DNA of 64,000 nucleotides from Gnetum montanum (Eukaryota; Streptophyta; Gnetopsida; Gnetales; Gnetaceae), in NCBI GenBank assembly GCA_015680685.1, contig MNCI01000651.1:542168-606167 (forward strand), read 5' to 3'. Numbering within the stretch: position 1 is the stretch's first letter; each line of letters begins with the position of its first letter. A program made the translations under genes and the position numbers. Below, piece after piece: positions 48,870 to 60,539 of the stretch. The notes under the pieces were generated by a model, which saw only the letters and a list, made by a program, of their open reading frames with translations, made no database searches and was not told the origin of the DNA.

Positions 48870-49890
48870 TGATGAGTAGCAGGTACCCCTTACTCCCAAC
48901 CATATGAATCACAAGCATTTGCACATGATCTGATCAAATTCTGTGGATTGAACTAGTTGTGGTATCTAGATTGATAAGCATTGATCATAGGACATTTTCT
49001 TCCACTTTCACTAGTGGTATCTTTGTCACATATGATTTAGTCCAAAGTGAGGCATATGAATATTGATGTTATTTTGGCCTTATGATAATCTTACGATCAT
49101 AGAGAAATCAATTATTTAACCTAATTACCAACAAGAAGATAAATTCTAAAGTAGCCTAAGGATGATGAGTTTTTTTTCCTAGCTTTCTATACACATCTTG
49201 AACCCACGTATCCACTACTGACATTACCAAGAATTATGCTACTAGACAAAAAAATCAATAACATTGCTAGGATTACCAAGTGAATACATGTTTACACTCA
49301 AAACTAGTCACACTCATTCCACCAAGTGATTAATATGCATAAAATTGTAAATATTAACTACATGAAGATTAAATTACATGGAAAGTAAATCTAATCTAAG
49401 TAAAAGTGCTACAATAAATGTGAATCAATCTTGATCTTATTGTTGTTCATGGAATGTGTCTAGGTACAATGCCACTAGAATAAGACATCGTACAACTGAC
49501 TCAAATTCACACTAGGGCACTCACTGACTATTTTCTAAGATTACAAAACAAAACTACAAGGGTCTAGGTACTTTATTAACAAAAATATGTCAAATACACA
49601 GTGGGTGCTCATATATTTATAAGCAAAAATAAACACTGTGGATGCGTATGCATTGACTCATTAGATAATGCATCACTGAGGTCTTGTCAATGGGTACACA
49701 TCGATGGGGTCCCATCAATAGGGATGCATCAAGGTAGCTATGATATCACATCTACGACATCGTAGATGCAATGTAGCATCTATGATGTAGCAACCAACTA
49801 AGACACACCAACAAGGATGCTATAATGCAAATGCGATGTAACATCTATGACATAGCATTAATGATATCTCAGCCAAATAATGCTTCATCA
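48870..49890 (-). repeat. B2 right (5') LTR, 1021 bp
   Basis: TGATGAGTAGCAGGTACCCC to GCTTCATCA; matches 38143-39137. Followed by the target duplication ATAAT. Confidence 0.9.
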
Positions 49891-49895
49891 ATAAT

Positions 49896-50002
49896 ATTCA
49901 TAATGTATTCAAACCTTGATGTTCCTTTATTTATGTTATTATGATCATCAAATTATTGCTAGTTTCTTGGACCTCATCACCTAAAAATCAAAAAAATTTA
50001 AA
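49896..50002 (+). repeat. D right (3') LTR, right portion
   Basis: ATTCATAATGTATTC to AAAAAATTTAAA matches 34506-34612. It is the second half of the LTR split by B2. AATCA follows. Confidence 0.75.
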
Positions 50003-50724
50003 AATCATGTCATGTTTACTATTAGCAAGTTAAGAATAGAAATAGAGAAGTATGTTTTCATCATGTTTACATTTTACAAACATGAATACAAACCCCATAA
50101 CTAGAGCAAGTAAAACCTATAAATTGTAAGTGTATAGTTAGAGGTTCTCAAAGAGTAATACATATGTTAAATAATTGTTGTGGAGAACCTAGAAAAAAGT
50201 ATATCTAACTACCAAGAGATCAAGAAATGGTTATAGGAATTCAAGATTGAGTGCACCACTTTCATCATTTAATTCATGTAAAGCAACAAAATGTTTCACA
50301 ATTTTTTGTGTCTATGAGATGTCCCAAGGATTACTAACATGGCTAATCTTGCTTAGACTATAAATGTTTCATGGATTGATGATGAGAAAATCATGATGCT
50401 CTTGAAATATTTCTACATGAAGAAAGAAGCACCAATTGAACCACTATAGGAGTTACTAAAACCTAAGCAACCACTATCACTAGGGACAACCTAAAGATTC
50501 TTCAACAATTTTGAAGATTCCGGAAAGTTCTGTAAATTTTTTATATCTATTTATAGTTTTCTTCAATTCTTTATAATCACTCAAATAAAATTTTGTAATA
50601 TAGCAATCAATCAATTAGTTATTTAGTAGATTAGTTAGTCAACTTCACTCTTCAAAATTTTTTCATAAACTATTGTCCAATTTTGTTTAATTTAAGGATG
50701 AGTTTTTAGTTAATCATGGGCATA
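50003..50724 (+). other. 3' internal remnant of a plus-strand B-family element (B3)
   Basis: No confident coding region. The last 30 bases (AAGGATGAGTTTTTAGTTAA and the CATGGGCATA that follows) match the reverse complement of the B1 and B2 sequence beside their 3' LTRs, so this is the purine-tract end of a plus-oriented member. Confidence 0.5.
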
Positions 50725-51548
50725 TGATAAATAGTTAACTTGTCAAATATGATGATGTCGTATCACATATTGCCATATGATGTAATAATATAGTGGTCAA
50801 TTTTTCTTATCATTGCTACCCACTTACTACATTTATAACATAATAAATGTAGTAGGTAGCTAGTAGTTTGTAATTCTTGATTCGTAGTAGCAATTAACAA
50901 GTACCTACAATGTGGTTGTGAATTGATTCTCTAGCATCTTTATTTGAGTGAGATGTACCTAAAATATTTCATGGATAATAATAAAAATCAAAATTGATCT
51001 CATTCCAATGCAGCACTCTCACTTAGAAGAGACTTATTTCCTTGCATTTACTTTTATTATAATTTATCTCAATAATTTTAATTTTCATACACATTAATCA
51101 TGATGGAATGAATGTGATCAACTTTAAATTTAAACAGATAATCACTTGGTAATCCTAGCAGTGTATTGCTTAGTTTACCTAGTAGCAAAATACTTCATAA
51201 TCCTAATAATTGGTACATGAACTCAAGACATGTATGATAAGTTTGGAATGAACACTCATTGTCCTCAGCTAGCATAGAATCTACTTTCTTTCTTATTAGA
51301 TTAATTAGTTGATGTCTTTATTTTTAATTAGTTTAATAAATGGCTAAATAACATAATAATCATATGACTCATCTTCAACTAAACAATATGCAATACGACC
51401 ACAACTAGTCCAAGTGGGAAGACAAAGATCTATAGTTATAAATTAACTTCCTATACAAAAAGCTAATGTCATCCATGAATTATAATATGGTATACTAAAA
51501 TGCATGTAGATCGTATGATTGAGCACTAGGCATACTTGTCACTCATCA
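50725..51548 (+). repeat. B3 3' LTR (plus strand), 824 bp
   Basis: Starts TGATAAATAGTTAAC and ends CATACTTGTCACTCATCA, the reverse complement of the B-family LTR ends (compare TGATGAGTAGCAGGTA). Interior blocks such as CACTTGGTAATCCTAGCA also match B2 in reverse. I find no matching plus-strand 5' LTR in the window, so the element is truncated or its 5' half was lost to later insertions. Confidence 0.7.
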
Positions 51549-52269
51549 TTACATAGCCTAAAGAGTGAAATTAGAAAGATAAATATGAATAGGTAAAGGA
51601 AAGAAAAATCAAACGTAAGCAATCAACATTGGGGGACTTCTAACATAACCAAGGGACTATAACTTGACCTAATAGTCAACATAACATTTAGGAATTCTTG
51701 ACTAATTAGATAGATATTATATAAAATTCATAAAAAACTTAAAGGAAGATTTGATCATGCCATAATTAAGTAGCATAAGTTCTTTTCTAACATGATTTTT
51801 GAAAACATCATAAGCATATTAGAACATTAGGAAATTCTTCTAATTTTACCCATTATCTAGGTGTACCTATAACTTCAGTCTTTTGGTCTTACATCAGATC
51901 TAATTCCTAGACATATCATGTGGAAATTTCAAAAGATGAAAATAATAGATGATATAAGCAATAAACCTATTTTATATGGCCTTAATGGTGTTTTACATTT
52001 AAATATCCTAGTCCACCTCCAAGCCCAACTCCTCGTGTGAAAACAATAGCTTCTCTCATTCTAGGAATAGTGCTTCTTTGCCTCCTTCTATTGGTGGTGA
52101 GAGCCTTGATAATGCTTGTATGCCTTTTCTTGTTGATGATTATGCTTGTTTACATCCTTCCCCTAGCAAGAGGTTCTATGATCATATTCATTGGTTAAGA
52201 TTTTAGGCTCCTCTTATGCTTTTTAATTTCTTCTAGTGTTGACCTCCATAAGACCTTCAAAACCCAAAT
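51549..52269 (+). other. Unassigned stretch with a gene-like plus-strand fragment
   Basis: About 52025-52205 reads KPNSSCENNSFSHSRNSASL, then GGESLDNACMPFLVDDYACL and SPSKRFYDHIHWLRF in one open frame, Ser-rich then Cys/Tyr-rich. It looks more like cellular coding sequence than repeat translation, but I recognise no family and see only about 60 codons. Confidence 0.3.
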
Positions 52270-53000
52270 AATCATAAATATAATACTTTCTTCCTACATT
52301 TTAAAATAGTTATTGAATAACTTATCATACTTTAGTTTGAACATTTTTAGTACCTCTTCAATAAAGATAATATAGACCATCACAATAATGAGGTAGAATT
52401 TCAAAACATCATCCCACATATCTAGATGTAATTTTTTTCTCATGCAATGAGTAGCTTGATTAATTTCATTCTAACTATCAATATAGCCAACTTCAATAAC
52501 CTAAAAAGAACAAAAAGTATATCCTTGAAACATAATGATATCCTCATTTTAGTTATGTTTATTTATCTTTGCCATGAAATTATGTTGTTCCTCTTAGAAA
52601 GAAGAGGTATCAGTAGAGTATATTTCATGGAGATGGTGGATATCCTATGCAATACAATCATCATGCTAAATTTTAGGTTTGTATAGCACTTCCTTGATCT
52701 ATACATTGTCATTACTCACAATATTAGGAGAATATCCTTGAAAAATAAGAGTGAGATCTTCATAGGATGCATAACCATCATTTCTTCCATGCTAGGTATA
52801 AATGCAATTCAACAAAATTTCATGACCAAAATCAAATGAATTATAAGGTCTCTTAAGCATGTTTTTTCAATACTAAGGTAACATGAGTAGTGAAACTAGC
52901 TCATTCTCTCAAGCAATAGAAGAACAAATATGATACTGCAATTTAGGATGGGAGATCACCTCTAGATATTCTCATTTCTTCATAGAAGTTGTAGCATAGT
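52270..53000 (-). pseudogene. Unknown minus-strand coding relic
   Basis: One minus-strand frame stays coherent over about 240 codons with scattered stops: KRPYNSFDFGHEILLNCIYT, GRNDGYASYEDLTLIFQGYS, QEEQHNFMAKINKHN-like residues, and ATHCMRKKLHLDMWDDVLKF followed by KMFKLKYDKLFNNYFKM. The density of Asp/His/Tyr and low stop count suggest a once-real protein. No motif identifies it. The 79-codon plus-strand frame at 52447-52686 is its shadow. Confidence 0.35.
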
Positions 53001-53379
53001 AAGATGGAAGTAAATGTACCTCAACTTGTTAATAATTCCTTTATTATTAAAATAGGAAATATGAAAGTATGTTAAAAATAGGGGCCTTGGGTGAAGTGAC
53101 CTACTAAATATGATGTCCATATTCTAAATATCACTTCCTAATTGGTATGTCCTATGTCTTGAACACTTGATGTACTACTTGATTACAATATGCTTTATGT
53201 TTTGGTATGACATGCTTATGAGACATACTTTTGGCTTTATTTACATTGTTCAACTATGTTCCTTGTAATTATTTTATAAGGTGTACTTGGTATGTTAATT
53301 TATTTTATTATAAGCATATGTGTACGAATCCTTTATTGGATTTTTAAGTAAGCAAGTATTAGGTATTGGATGGGTCATT
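53001..53379. other. AT-rich stretch, nothing recognised
   Basis: Left flank of element E. No gene, repeat pair or RNA seen. Confidence 0.5.
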
Positions 53380-54510
53380 TTTTGAACTTTTGGTATGTCA
53401 AGACCTTAAGGAAAATGGAGAATATAAATTGTTATGGAGTGTGATGCTTTTGTAGGATTGAAGGAGAGCTCAAGAGATGACATCTATAAAGAAATGTCAA
53501 AGTGGAGACCAGAAGAACATGTCGGATATAAATGAAGACTCAAGGAATGAGATCTACAATGAACTGTCAACATAAAGACTTCAAGGACTCAAGATATCTT
53601 GGATAAGGACTTCGTTAGAAAAGGGGGAGCAAGGATGAAGATGAAGACTATAGCAAAATGAAGAAATTCCCAAGAGCAGGGATGAGAAAAATCAATGAAA
53701 GGAAGCCCTAGGAAGCAAAGCCCAAAAGTTGAGAAGACATCCCCTAGAAGTAAAAGATGTCTTGGCCAAAGTATAGAAGAACTAGAGAAGATTTCTTGCT
53801 AAAATAGTAGATGTCTACTATCTAGAGAAGACATCTACAAGAAGATGTCTCATTTTGTGGAGAGACATCTCCCCTGAATTGAGGTCTATGCTGTAAGACA
53901 TTCCAATCTCAAAGAAGGCATCTTGCCTAGCTGTTAGATAATCATTGCATGAATTCCAAGGTGATTTTGAAAACATCATGGCTATAAGAAGACTTCATTC
54001 TCTTGGAAAAAGTGCAATTTTTATGTGCAAGAAAGTATCAACATCAAGCAATCATTATGTGAACTATTCTATTTTTGTTCCTAATTGTACTATCTATTGA
54101 ACCATTGTAGTGATTATATTGTATTATGCTTCAAAGTACAAGAACTAGAAAATTAGTTGCATTTTTCCTTTTAATTTATTTTTCTCTTTCTTATTGCCCC
54201 ATTGGGCTTTATTCCCTTCTTACAAGAAGGAATTGTTATTGAGCTTGTTGAGATCCCGCTAGGATTGAGTGGTTGGTGCAACATCACAACACTCTAGAGC
54301 AAAGCTCAATTCTTAAAGGTAGTGGGATCCTTGAAACCACATTCTAATCTTGTTGAAACCTACCCAAGTTAAGTGGATTAATGGTAAAAAAACACTCTAT
54401 AATGAAGCTTAGAGCTATATAGGGTGTGATACCCTTCAAACCACATTTTAGAGAGAAACAAAGTTCAAAGGTGTGCAAGTGATCTACACTCTAAGTATGG
54501 AGTACCCAAG
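53380..54510 (+). repeat. E left (5') LTR, 3' end deleted
   Basis: Begins TTTTGAACTTTTGGTATGTC (the right copy has TGTTGAAATTTTGGTATATC). It matches the right LTR up to GAGTACC, but the last about 95 bases present in the right LTR are missing and pol follows directly. The middle is dense in AAGACATCT/AGATGTCTT words. Confidence 0.85.
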
Positions 54511-56181
54511 AAGACAAAATTGATAGTGAGCTTGAAGAAGAGAAAGAAGATGAATCTAATGATAACTCCCCTACTCAACCCAGGGTTCCTAGACTTAGTA
54601 AAACTCACTCACTCAATGATGTTATTGCAGAAGTTCAAGATGGTATTCACACTAGAACTCATACCCAAGAATTCTATGCTTATTTAGCTTATCTCTCACA
54701 ACTTCAATCCAAAAACTTTAAAGAAGCTAAAGGTGAGGAAGGTTGGATTTCTAGTATGGAAAATGAGTTAAACCAATTTTCTAGAAATGATGTGTGGGAA
54801 TTAATACCTAGACCAGATCATAAATCCATTATTGGCACAAAATGTATTTTTAGAAACAAAACTAATGAAGATGGAGCTATAATAAAAAATAAAGCTAGAT
54901 TACTTACCAAAGGGTATAATCAATAGGAAGGGATTGGTTTTGATAAAAAATTTTCTCCTATTGCCAGACTAGAGTCTATCAAACTCCTTTTGGCTTATTC
55001 TAATAGTCAGGATATTAAGCAATATCAAATGGATGTGAAAAGTGCCTTTCTAAATGGAACCATATAAGAAGAAGTTTATGCTGATCAACTTGAAGGTTTT
55101 ATAAATCCCATCAAACCTACTCATGTTTAAAAGCTCAATAAGGCTCTCTAAAAACATAAATAAGCCCCTAGAGCATGGTATGAAAAAATCTCTTAACATC
55201 TCATATCAAATGATTTCGAAAGAGGTAAGGCTGATGTCACTCTATTTCTTAGAAGAAAAGGTAATGATCTTCTTATTGTTCAAATTTATGTTGATGATAT
55301 TATTTTTGGTGCTACTAATGAAACTCTCTACAAGAAATTTTTAGATCATATGCAAGCTATGTTTGAAATGAGCATGATAAAAGAACTTAAAAACTTCCTT
55401 GGATTTCAAATCAATCAATCTGAAGGAATTTTCATTTGTCAAACCAAATATGTTAAAGATATTCTTCTCAAATTCAATATAGCAAATGTGAAGGTAAAAA
55501 CTACTCCCATGGCTACAAATTTTTAACTTACTAAGGATGATCAAGGTAAGCTTGATGATCACAAGCTTTATAGAGGACTGATAGGTAGTTTGCTTTATCT
55601 AACTTCTAGTAGAACAAACATCACTTTAAGTGTTGGAATGTGTGCTAGATATCAAGTTGTTCCAAAAGAATCACATTATAAGCTAGTTAAAAAAATATTT
55701 CATTATTTAAAAGGTACTACTAACTAGGGCCTTTGGTATCCATAGGACTCTCCTCTTAATCTTGCTAGATATTGTGATGTAGATTGGGAAAGTTATTCAA
55801 ATGATCATCATAACACAAGTGGAAATTACTTTTTTCTAGGATGAAGCCTTATCTCTTGGACTACCAAAAAGAAAACCTCTATAGCACTTTCTACAACATA
55901 AGCTAAATATATCTCAAATGGAAGTTTCTATGCTTAGCTTCTATGGATGAGGGAAACACTTAAAGATCTAGGTGTCCAATCACAATCTACACCTATCTTT
56001 TGTAACAATAATAGTGCTATCAATATGACCAAAAATCTAGTTCATCATTCTTACATTAAGCACATTGAAATTCATCATCACTTTATATGTGAACATACTC
56101 AATGGGGCCACATAAAACTAGAGTTTATTGGGATTACAAATCAACTAGCTAATGCTTTCATGAAATCCCTTGATGAATAAT
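54511..56181 (+). pseudogene. Reverse transcriptase and RNase H of copia element E
   Basis: After the acidic linker (IDSELEEEKEDESNDN) the RT follows: GWISSMENELNQFSRNDVWE, GIGFDKKFSPIARLESIKLL, QMDVKSAFLNG, KQAPRAWYE-like residues, and the catalytic QIYVDDIIFGATNETLYKKF at 55286. Then come ELKNFLGFQI, RGLIGSLLYLTSSRTN and ESHYKLVKKIFHYLKGTTN, and RNase H with ISWTTKKKTSIALSTT, LGVQSQSTPIFCNNNSAINM and TNQLANAFMKSLDE at the stop. The order and wording are those of plant Ty1/copia, closest to the Sirevirus group. About ten stops and one frameshift near 55230 inactivate it, yet YVDD is intact. It is the longest preserved pol in the window. Confidence 0.9.
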
Positions 56182-56235
56182 GCTTAATTTCTCTATGTAA
56201 AGATATGGGAATAGGACCCTGTCCTATCTAGTAAG

Positions 56236-57389
56236 TGTGGATCATTGAACTTACAAGGGGGGATGAATAAGTTTCCCAAATTAAAAATTTTAAGACAAAG
56301 TGCACATGCCAAAATTAACAAGGTTCCCCAACTTAGGTAGTCCATACTTGGAGGGTAGATCACAAGCACACCTTTAGACTTTATTTTTCTTGAATGTGGT
56401 TTAAAGGATACCATACCCTGTACAATCTCTAAACCTTGCTCTAGAGTGTTGTGATGTTGCACTAACCACTCAACCCTATAAGATTCTATCAAGCTTAGAA
56501 TGTGGTTTCCAAGCTTCCACAATCTTTATAATCTTAAGCTCCATTCCAAAGTGTTATGCCACAACACCAACCACTCAATCCCATAGGATCCTAACAAGCT
56601 CAAGCAAGATGCCTTCTCATAAGAAGCACATCAAACTTGCAAGGTAACAAGGAAGATCAACAATTACAAGGGATGAATGCAACTTAGTTTGCTAATCCTT
56701 TTACTTTGAGGTATAGCACACCTTACAATGGACAAATGATAATACAATGAAGAGCAATAATGATTACAATGATTGATAGGTGATTAGACAATGATTGTAC
56801 AAGAGATTACACATTCCCAATGCATATGAGATCTTCTTATAGCTATCATGTTTCCAAATTGATCATGGAACTTGTGCAATAACTAGCTAACAATCATGGA
56901 AGTCATCTTCTTTGTGCCTTAGATGTCTTTCTGTATTTGTCCTCTATTCTGGGAAAGATGTCTTTGTCTTAGAAACACTTCCTTCTAAAATCTTCATTCT
57001 GGAAGGATGTCTTTGTTTGGTGAAAGTCATCTTTTTAAAACTAGCACGCATTTTGTGAAGATGTCTTTGCCTAAGGAAAGATGTCTATTATTTTTTGAAG
57101 ACATATTTGACTAAGCATCTTTCGATTTTGCTAAGATGTCTACTATTTATTAGAGATGTCTTTATTCAACTTCCTTTACATGATGAATTCTTTGTTCCTT
57201 ATTCATGCTCATCAAACTTCCACAAACCTTCTTGTCTTGATCCAAGGTTTTATCCTACAAGCACAACAATCACACATACACACAAACAAACTTATCTTCC
57301 ATTTTTCTTAATGTTTTACATACCAAAAGGTATATCTTCAAAACTCAAGAAAATGGGTCAGTCTTGTCCCAATACATAATAATAACACA
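56236..57389 (-). repeat. F left (3') LTR, about 1154 bp
   Basis: In reverse complement it follows the same plan as the E LTRs: a start near GGTATGTAAAACATTAAG, the AGATGTCTT-rich middle, repeated TTGAGTGGTTGGTG blocks, AAGTTGGGGAACC and TTATTCATCCCCCCTTGTAAG. The plus edge is TGTGGATCATTG at 56236. The right edge (near ACACA at 57389) is approximate. It matches most of 61360-62291, but that copy lies in the opposite orientation. Confidence 0.75.
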
Positions 57390-57400
57390 TAAGCCTACTT

Positions 57401-57416
57401 CTCCCCCTTTTTGGAC
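57401..57416 (-). promoter_or_regulatory. Polypurine tract of F
   Basis: The plus strand CTCCCCCTTTTTGGAC gives GTCCAAAAAGGGGGAG on the minus strand, nearly identical to the E tract ACCAAAAAGGGGGAGAT. About a dozen bases separate it from the LTR edge chosen here. It sets F as minus-strand. Confidence 0.8.
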
Positions 57417-58439
57417 ATAACCAAAAAGGATAAGGCATATAAATAAAGTGCATAAAAATAGATGAAGAAAATCATTAGGAAATATAAATTCCTATGGCAA
57501 CTAGGGATTAGGATAAGTGTGGAGATTCAATGGTACATGAATCAAGGTAAATGCAAAAAAATAAATAGCAAAAGTAAACCACACAAAGATAACAAGGAAA
57601 ATACACCATCTATTCATAACCATCCATAAACTATTACATATCATACTATACAAAATCACATAAGAGTACAACTATCCATAGTTGTCATACCACATCAATC
57701 AAATATGTGAATAGTCTCAAAATCACATATGTGAGAGCCAAAAAAATATCTCTTCCTTTTTGAGCATCAAAAGGAGAGAGAAAAACATCACTTGAGGTCC
57801 CAATCACTAACTTTAATGCATCCTCAAAGTTAGAATCCATTGCTACATTGGATGAACGATAAGTCTCCTCCTCATCATCATCACTGTTGATGCTAGGATA
57901 GCTAGATCTCTAGGTATCCTCATCCAAAGACTCAATCTGCTACACGAGATCCACTTGGAATGAAGCTTCACACGAAACCAAGTGGTAGCTAGTGGAGTTG
58001 ATGGAGCTAGGGGCTGCTGAACTAGGATCCATTAGGACATGGTACCAAAGATGCTCTCCATGGCTCGTTGCTCAAAAGAGATAAGAGCATTACCAAGAGG
58101 TAGAATTGAGTAAGTAAGAGAAACTATATCATGGTGCTTTGGCTGGCATGGAAGCATGATGCTCCTCCTAGAGATCAGTTGGGGATGCCTCTGGCTCTAA
58201 ATATGACTCCATCCCCAAGTCATATGTACATGAGGGTCTAGCTACTAAAGAATGCCTCAGTGGAATAGGTACATACTCCTCACTATCAAAGATAAGAGAG
58301 TAGTAACGTCCTCAAACACTTGTCCATCAGAGGGGAAGTGGAATCCCAGCTACATTGAAACTCTTATGCAAGTATGAGAGGTTCCTCCCAAGCTTCCCAA
58401 TAGCTCATACAAAGGATTAGAGAAGCTTCTGTAGTGATG
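57417..58439 (-). other. 3' internal region of F
   Basis: No coding motif that I can support. It probably includes the C-terminal part or 3' untranslated region of the ORF relic to the right. Confidence 0.4.
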
Positions 58440-59560
58440 AACTAAGCTAGGAACTTGTGGATTTTGATCCTCTAAGCTATGGAGAAGCTTCCTTCATTTG
58501 TTTTCGTGGTCTGGTGTTGGTTCCTACTTCTACTGCATGATAAGTACTCCTCTTCTCAACATACATGCTAAGACTCATCTTACCTTTAAGTAAAGGAAAC
58601 TCCAAAATAGGTACACCCCTCTGGTGAATCAACAAGTTGATGAGATAATGATGCCTAAAGATTCTCTCCTTGGCATAGAGGCTCAGAATGTCTTAGCAAA
58701 GTGTGTGTCCCAAATCCAATGGTAAACTTGTAAGAAGACAATAGAGTACAAAGCCTTGGGGTGGCAAAACCTTGGGGTGGTAGCAGCTAACTGTACCTAC
58801 CTCCTTTAACCATGATCTTATGCAAAAAAATAAGTGACAAGTTGCAGGCATCAGGAGTCATCTTTCTTCTCTCAATATGATCCCTATCAAAGGACATATC
58901 TCTACTAACAAAACATTACAAAATTCATCATTTCCTATGGCCATTATACAATTTTTGTAAATATCATGCATGGTTTCAATGGTAAATTGAAAGATATCAG
59001 GACTAGAGATACCCAAAATTGCATTCACAATTTGGGGAGAGACCTCAACAACAATTCCTCCAACTATGGATGTGAATGCCCCAACAACAACATCAGAAAC
59101 AACAATATTAAAATAAAAGTCTCTAATTAGCACCTCAAGAACTAGAAAATTCATGGTAATGAAAGTATTCTAGTTTAAAAGCTTGAAATAATCTAGCACT
59201 ACTTATTCTCTGTGAGCTAGAAAAGCAAAAGAGTGTTTAGAAATAATGGTAGTCGTTTGAGTTGCCTCAAACCTATGCTAGGTGCTCATGCTACAAAATT
59301 GAGGCATATAAGAGGGTGATGCATTGCTAGAACTTCCTCTTGAACATTTCTTGGGTGATGCCATAGATGTTCCAATCTTCTTATGTGCCATCTTTAACAA
59401 AATCGCTACAAATGATGGATCCCTAGTCATCTTTGTGGGACAGATATGAAGGAATACGATAAAAATGGATGTTTTGTCTTTTAATAGATGTAGCAGATAA
59501 GGGATTTGAATGAAAAAGAAGACATTTTTTGCAAGAGAAAGACATATTTCCCTCATTTAA
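58440..59560 (-). pseudogene. Putative plant transposon-protein ORF carried by F
   Basis: From the right: a basic, Ser-rich start (MAHKKIGTSMASPKKCSRGS near 59400), then LVLEVLIRDFYFNIVVSDVV, GGIVVEVSPQIVNAILGISS (59154-58980), later a frame with DILSLYAKERIFRHHYLINL, HQRGVPILEFPLLKGKM and a charged tail near 58520. The order V-x-x-F-Y-x-N, V-x-G-x-x-V-x-x-S-P-x-x-I-N-x-I-L-G, then Y-A-x-x-x-x-x-R-x-x-Y-L-I-x-x-L resembles the 'putative plant transposon protein' domain often annotated in plant repeats, whose role is unknown. Stops and frameshifts are present. It lies where pol would be. Confidence 0.6.
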
Positions 59561-60539
59561 ACTTCACAATAGATGCCTTTTATGCATAGAAGACATCTTT
59601 CCCATGACACACAAAAAATCAAAAAGATGTGTTTATTTACCCGAAAACATCTTTTGAAAGACGTCTTTCATTCTAGAAAGATGTCCACTATCAAAATCAA
59701 GATAAGGTATGGGAAAGGCTACTAATGGACTATAGTCTTCATAAAAACTTAAAAACAAATGAAACTTACCTCTACCTACCTGTCATACTATCAAAAAGCG
59801 ATGGAGCTTAGAGAGAAAGAGAATGAGTTTCCTCTTTTTAGGATTCTCCTCTCAATCGAAATTCTCCAATGTCCAAGGCATGACTTCCTCTTACAAATTT
59901 TTTGATGAGGTTTTCCTGATTCCTTTGGGTCTACCATTTAATTCTCCAATCTTTCTTATTTTCTTTGGTATTTTGAGTTGACATTCGGTAATCGTACACA
60001 TAATCCTTTCTCAATGCACTTTGATAAAACCAAGGAGCCTTGTGATATGAACAAGTACTCATATATAAAAATTTAAATTGCACTCCCATTATTTATGCTT
60101 GAACTTATTACAATAATAACATCTAAACCTCCTATTATAGTGAAAGTGATTAGAATCATCAAACCTTTGATGAGTCTTTTGATGGATAGGAGCTTCTTCT
60201 AATGTAATTCCCTTACCCCTTGGAGATTCCTTTAGATGGGATGAAGGTTTTGCATGTTATTCTTTTTAGGAACAACATCCAAGTCCACATTTATCTTGTG
60301 AACTTCTTCCTTGTCCAAGAACAATTCGAAGGAACTCTTTTTCTTTAACCAACCTTTCATTCACAAGCTTTACATCCACAAGCTCTTACTTCATCTACTC
60401 ACATGACCTGATTACTTCTTTATTCTTAGCCTTGAGGTCTAAGACTTCCTTAGTAAGATCTAAAATTATTGCATTTAATAAAGAGATTTCTTGATCCTTT
60501 TTTCTACTTACTTGTTCAACTTTGTACAAAGATTTTGAA

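Larger units (their letters stand above)
38143..49890 (-). mobile_element. B2: pol-less Athila-family element inserted in the D LTR
   Basis: LTRs 38143-39137 and 48870-49890 both start TGATGAG and end in ATCA. They are flanked by a perfect 5-bp duplication ATAAT (38138-38142 and 49891-49895), and removing the element restores the D LTR. A polypurine tract sits by the left LTR and a tRNA-Asp-type primer site by the right one, so it is minus-strand. The interior has gag pieces (41819-42178 and 47126-48510) and the 3' region, but no protease, RT, RNase H or integrase. Element C lies in its gag. It looks like an internally deleted relative of B1. Confidence 0.88.
34144..50002 (+). mobile_element. 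D: non-autonomous copia-like LTR element (interrupted)
   Basis: The left LTR (34144-34612) matches 37761-38142 plus 49896-50002; the gap in the right copy is element B2. The LTR is followed by TGGTATTAGAGA, complementary to the initiator tRNA-Met 3' end, and the right LTR is preceded by the purine-rich GTAAGAGGTGG. The flanks AATCT and AATCA are a near-perfect 5-bp target duplication. The 3.1-kb interior has no gag, RT or integrase, only an unknown coding stretch (35990-37220). Without B2, D is about 4.1 kb. Confidence 0.8.
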
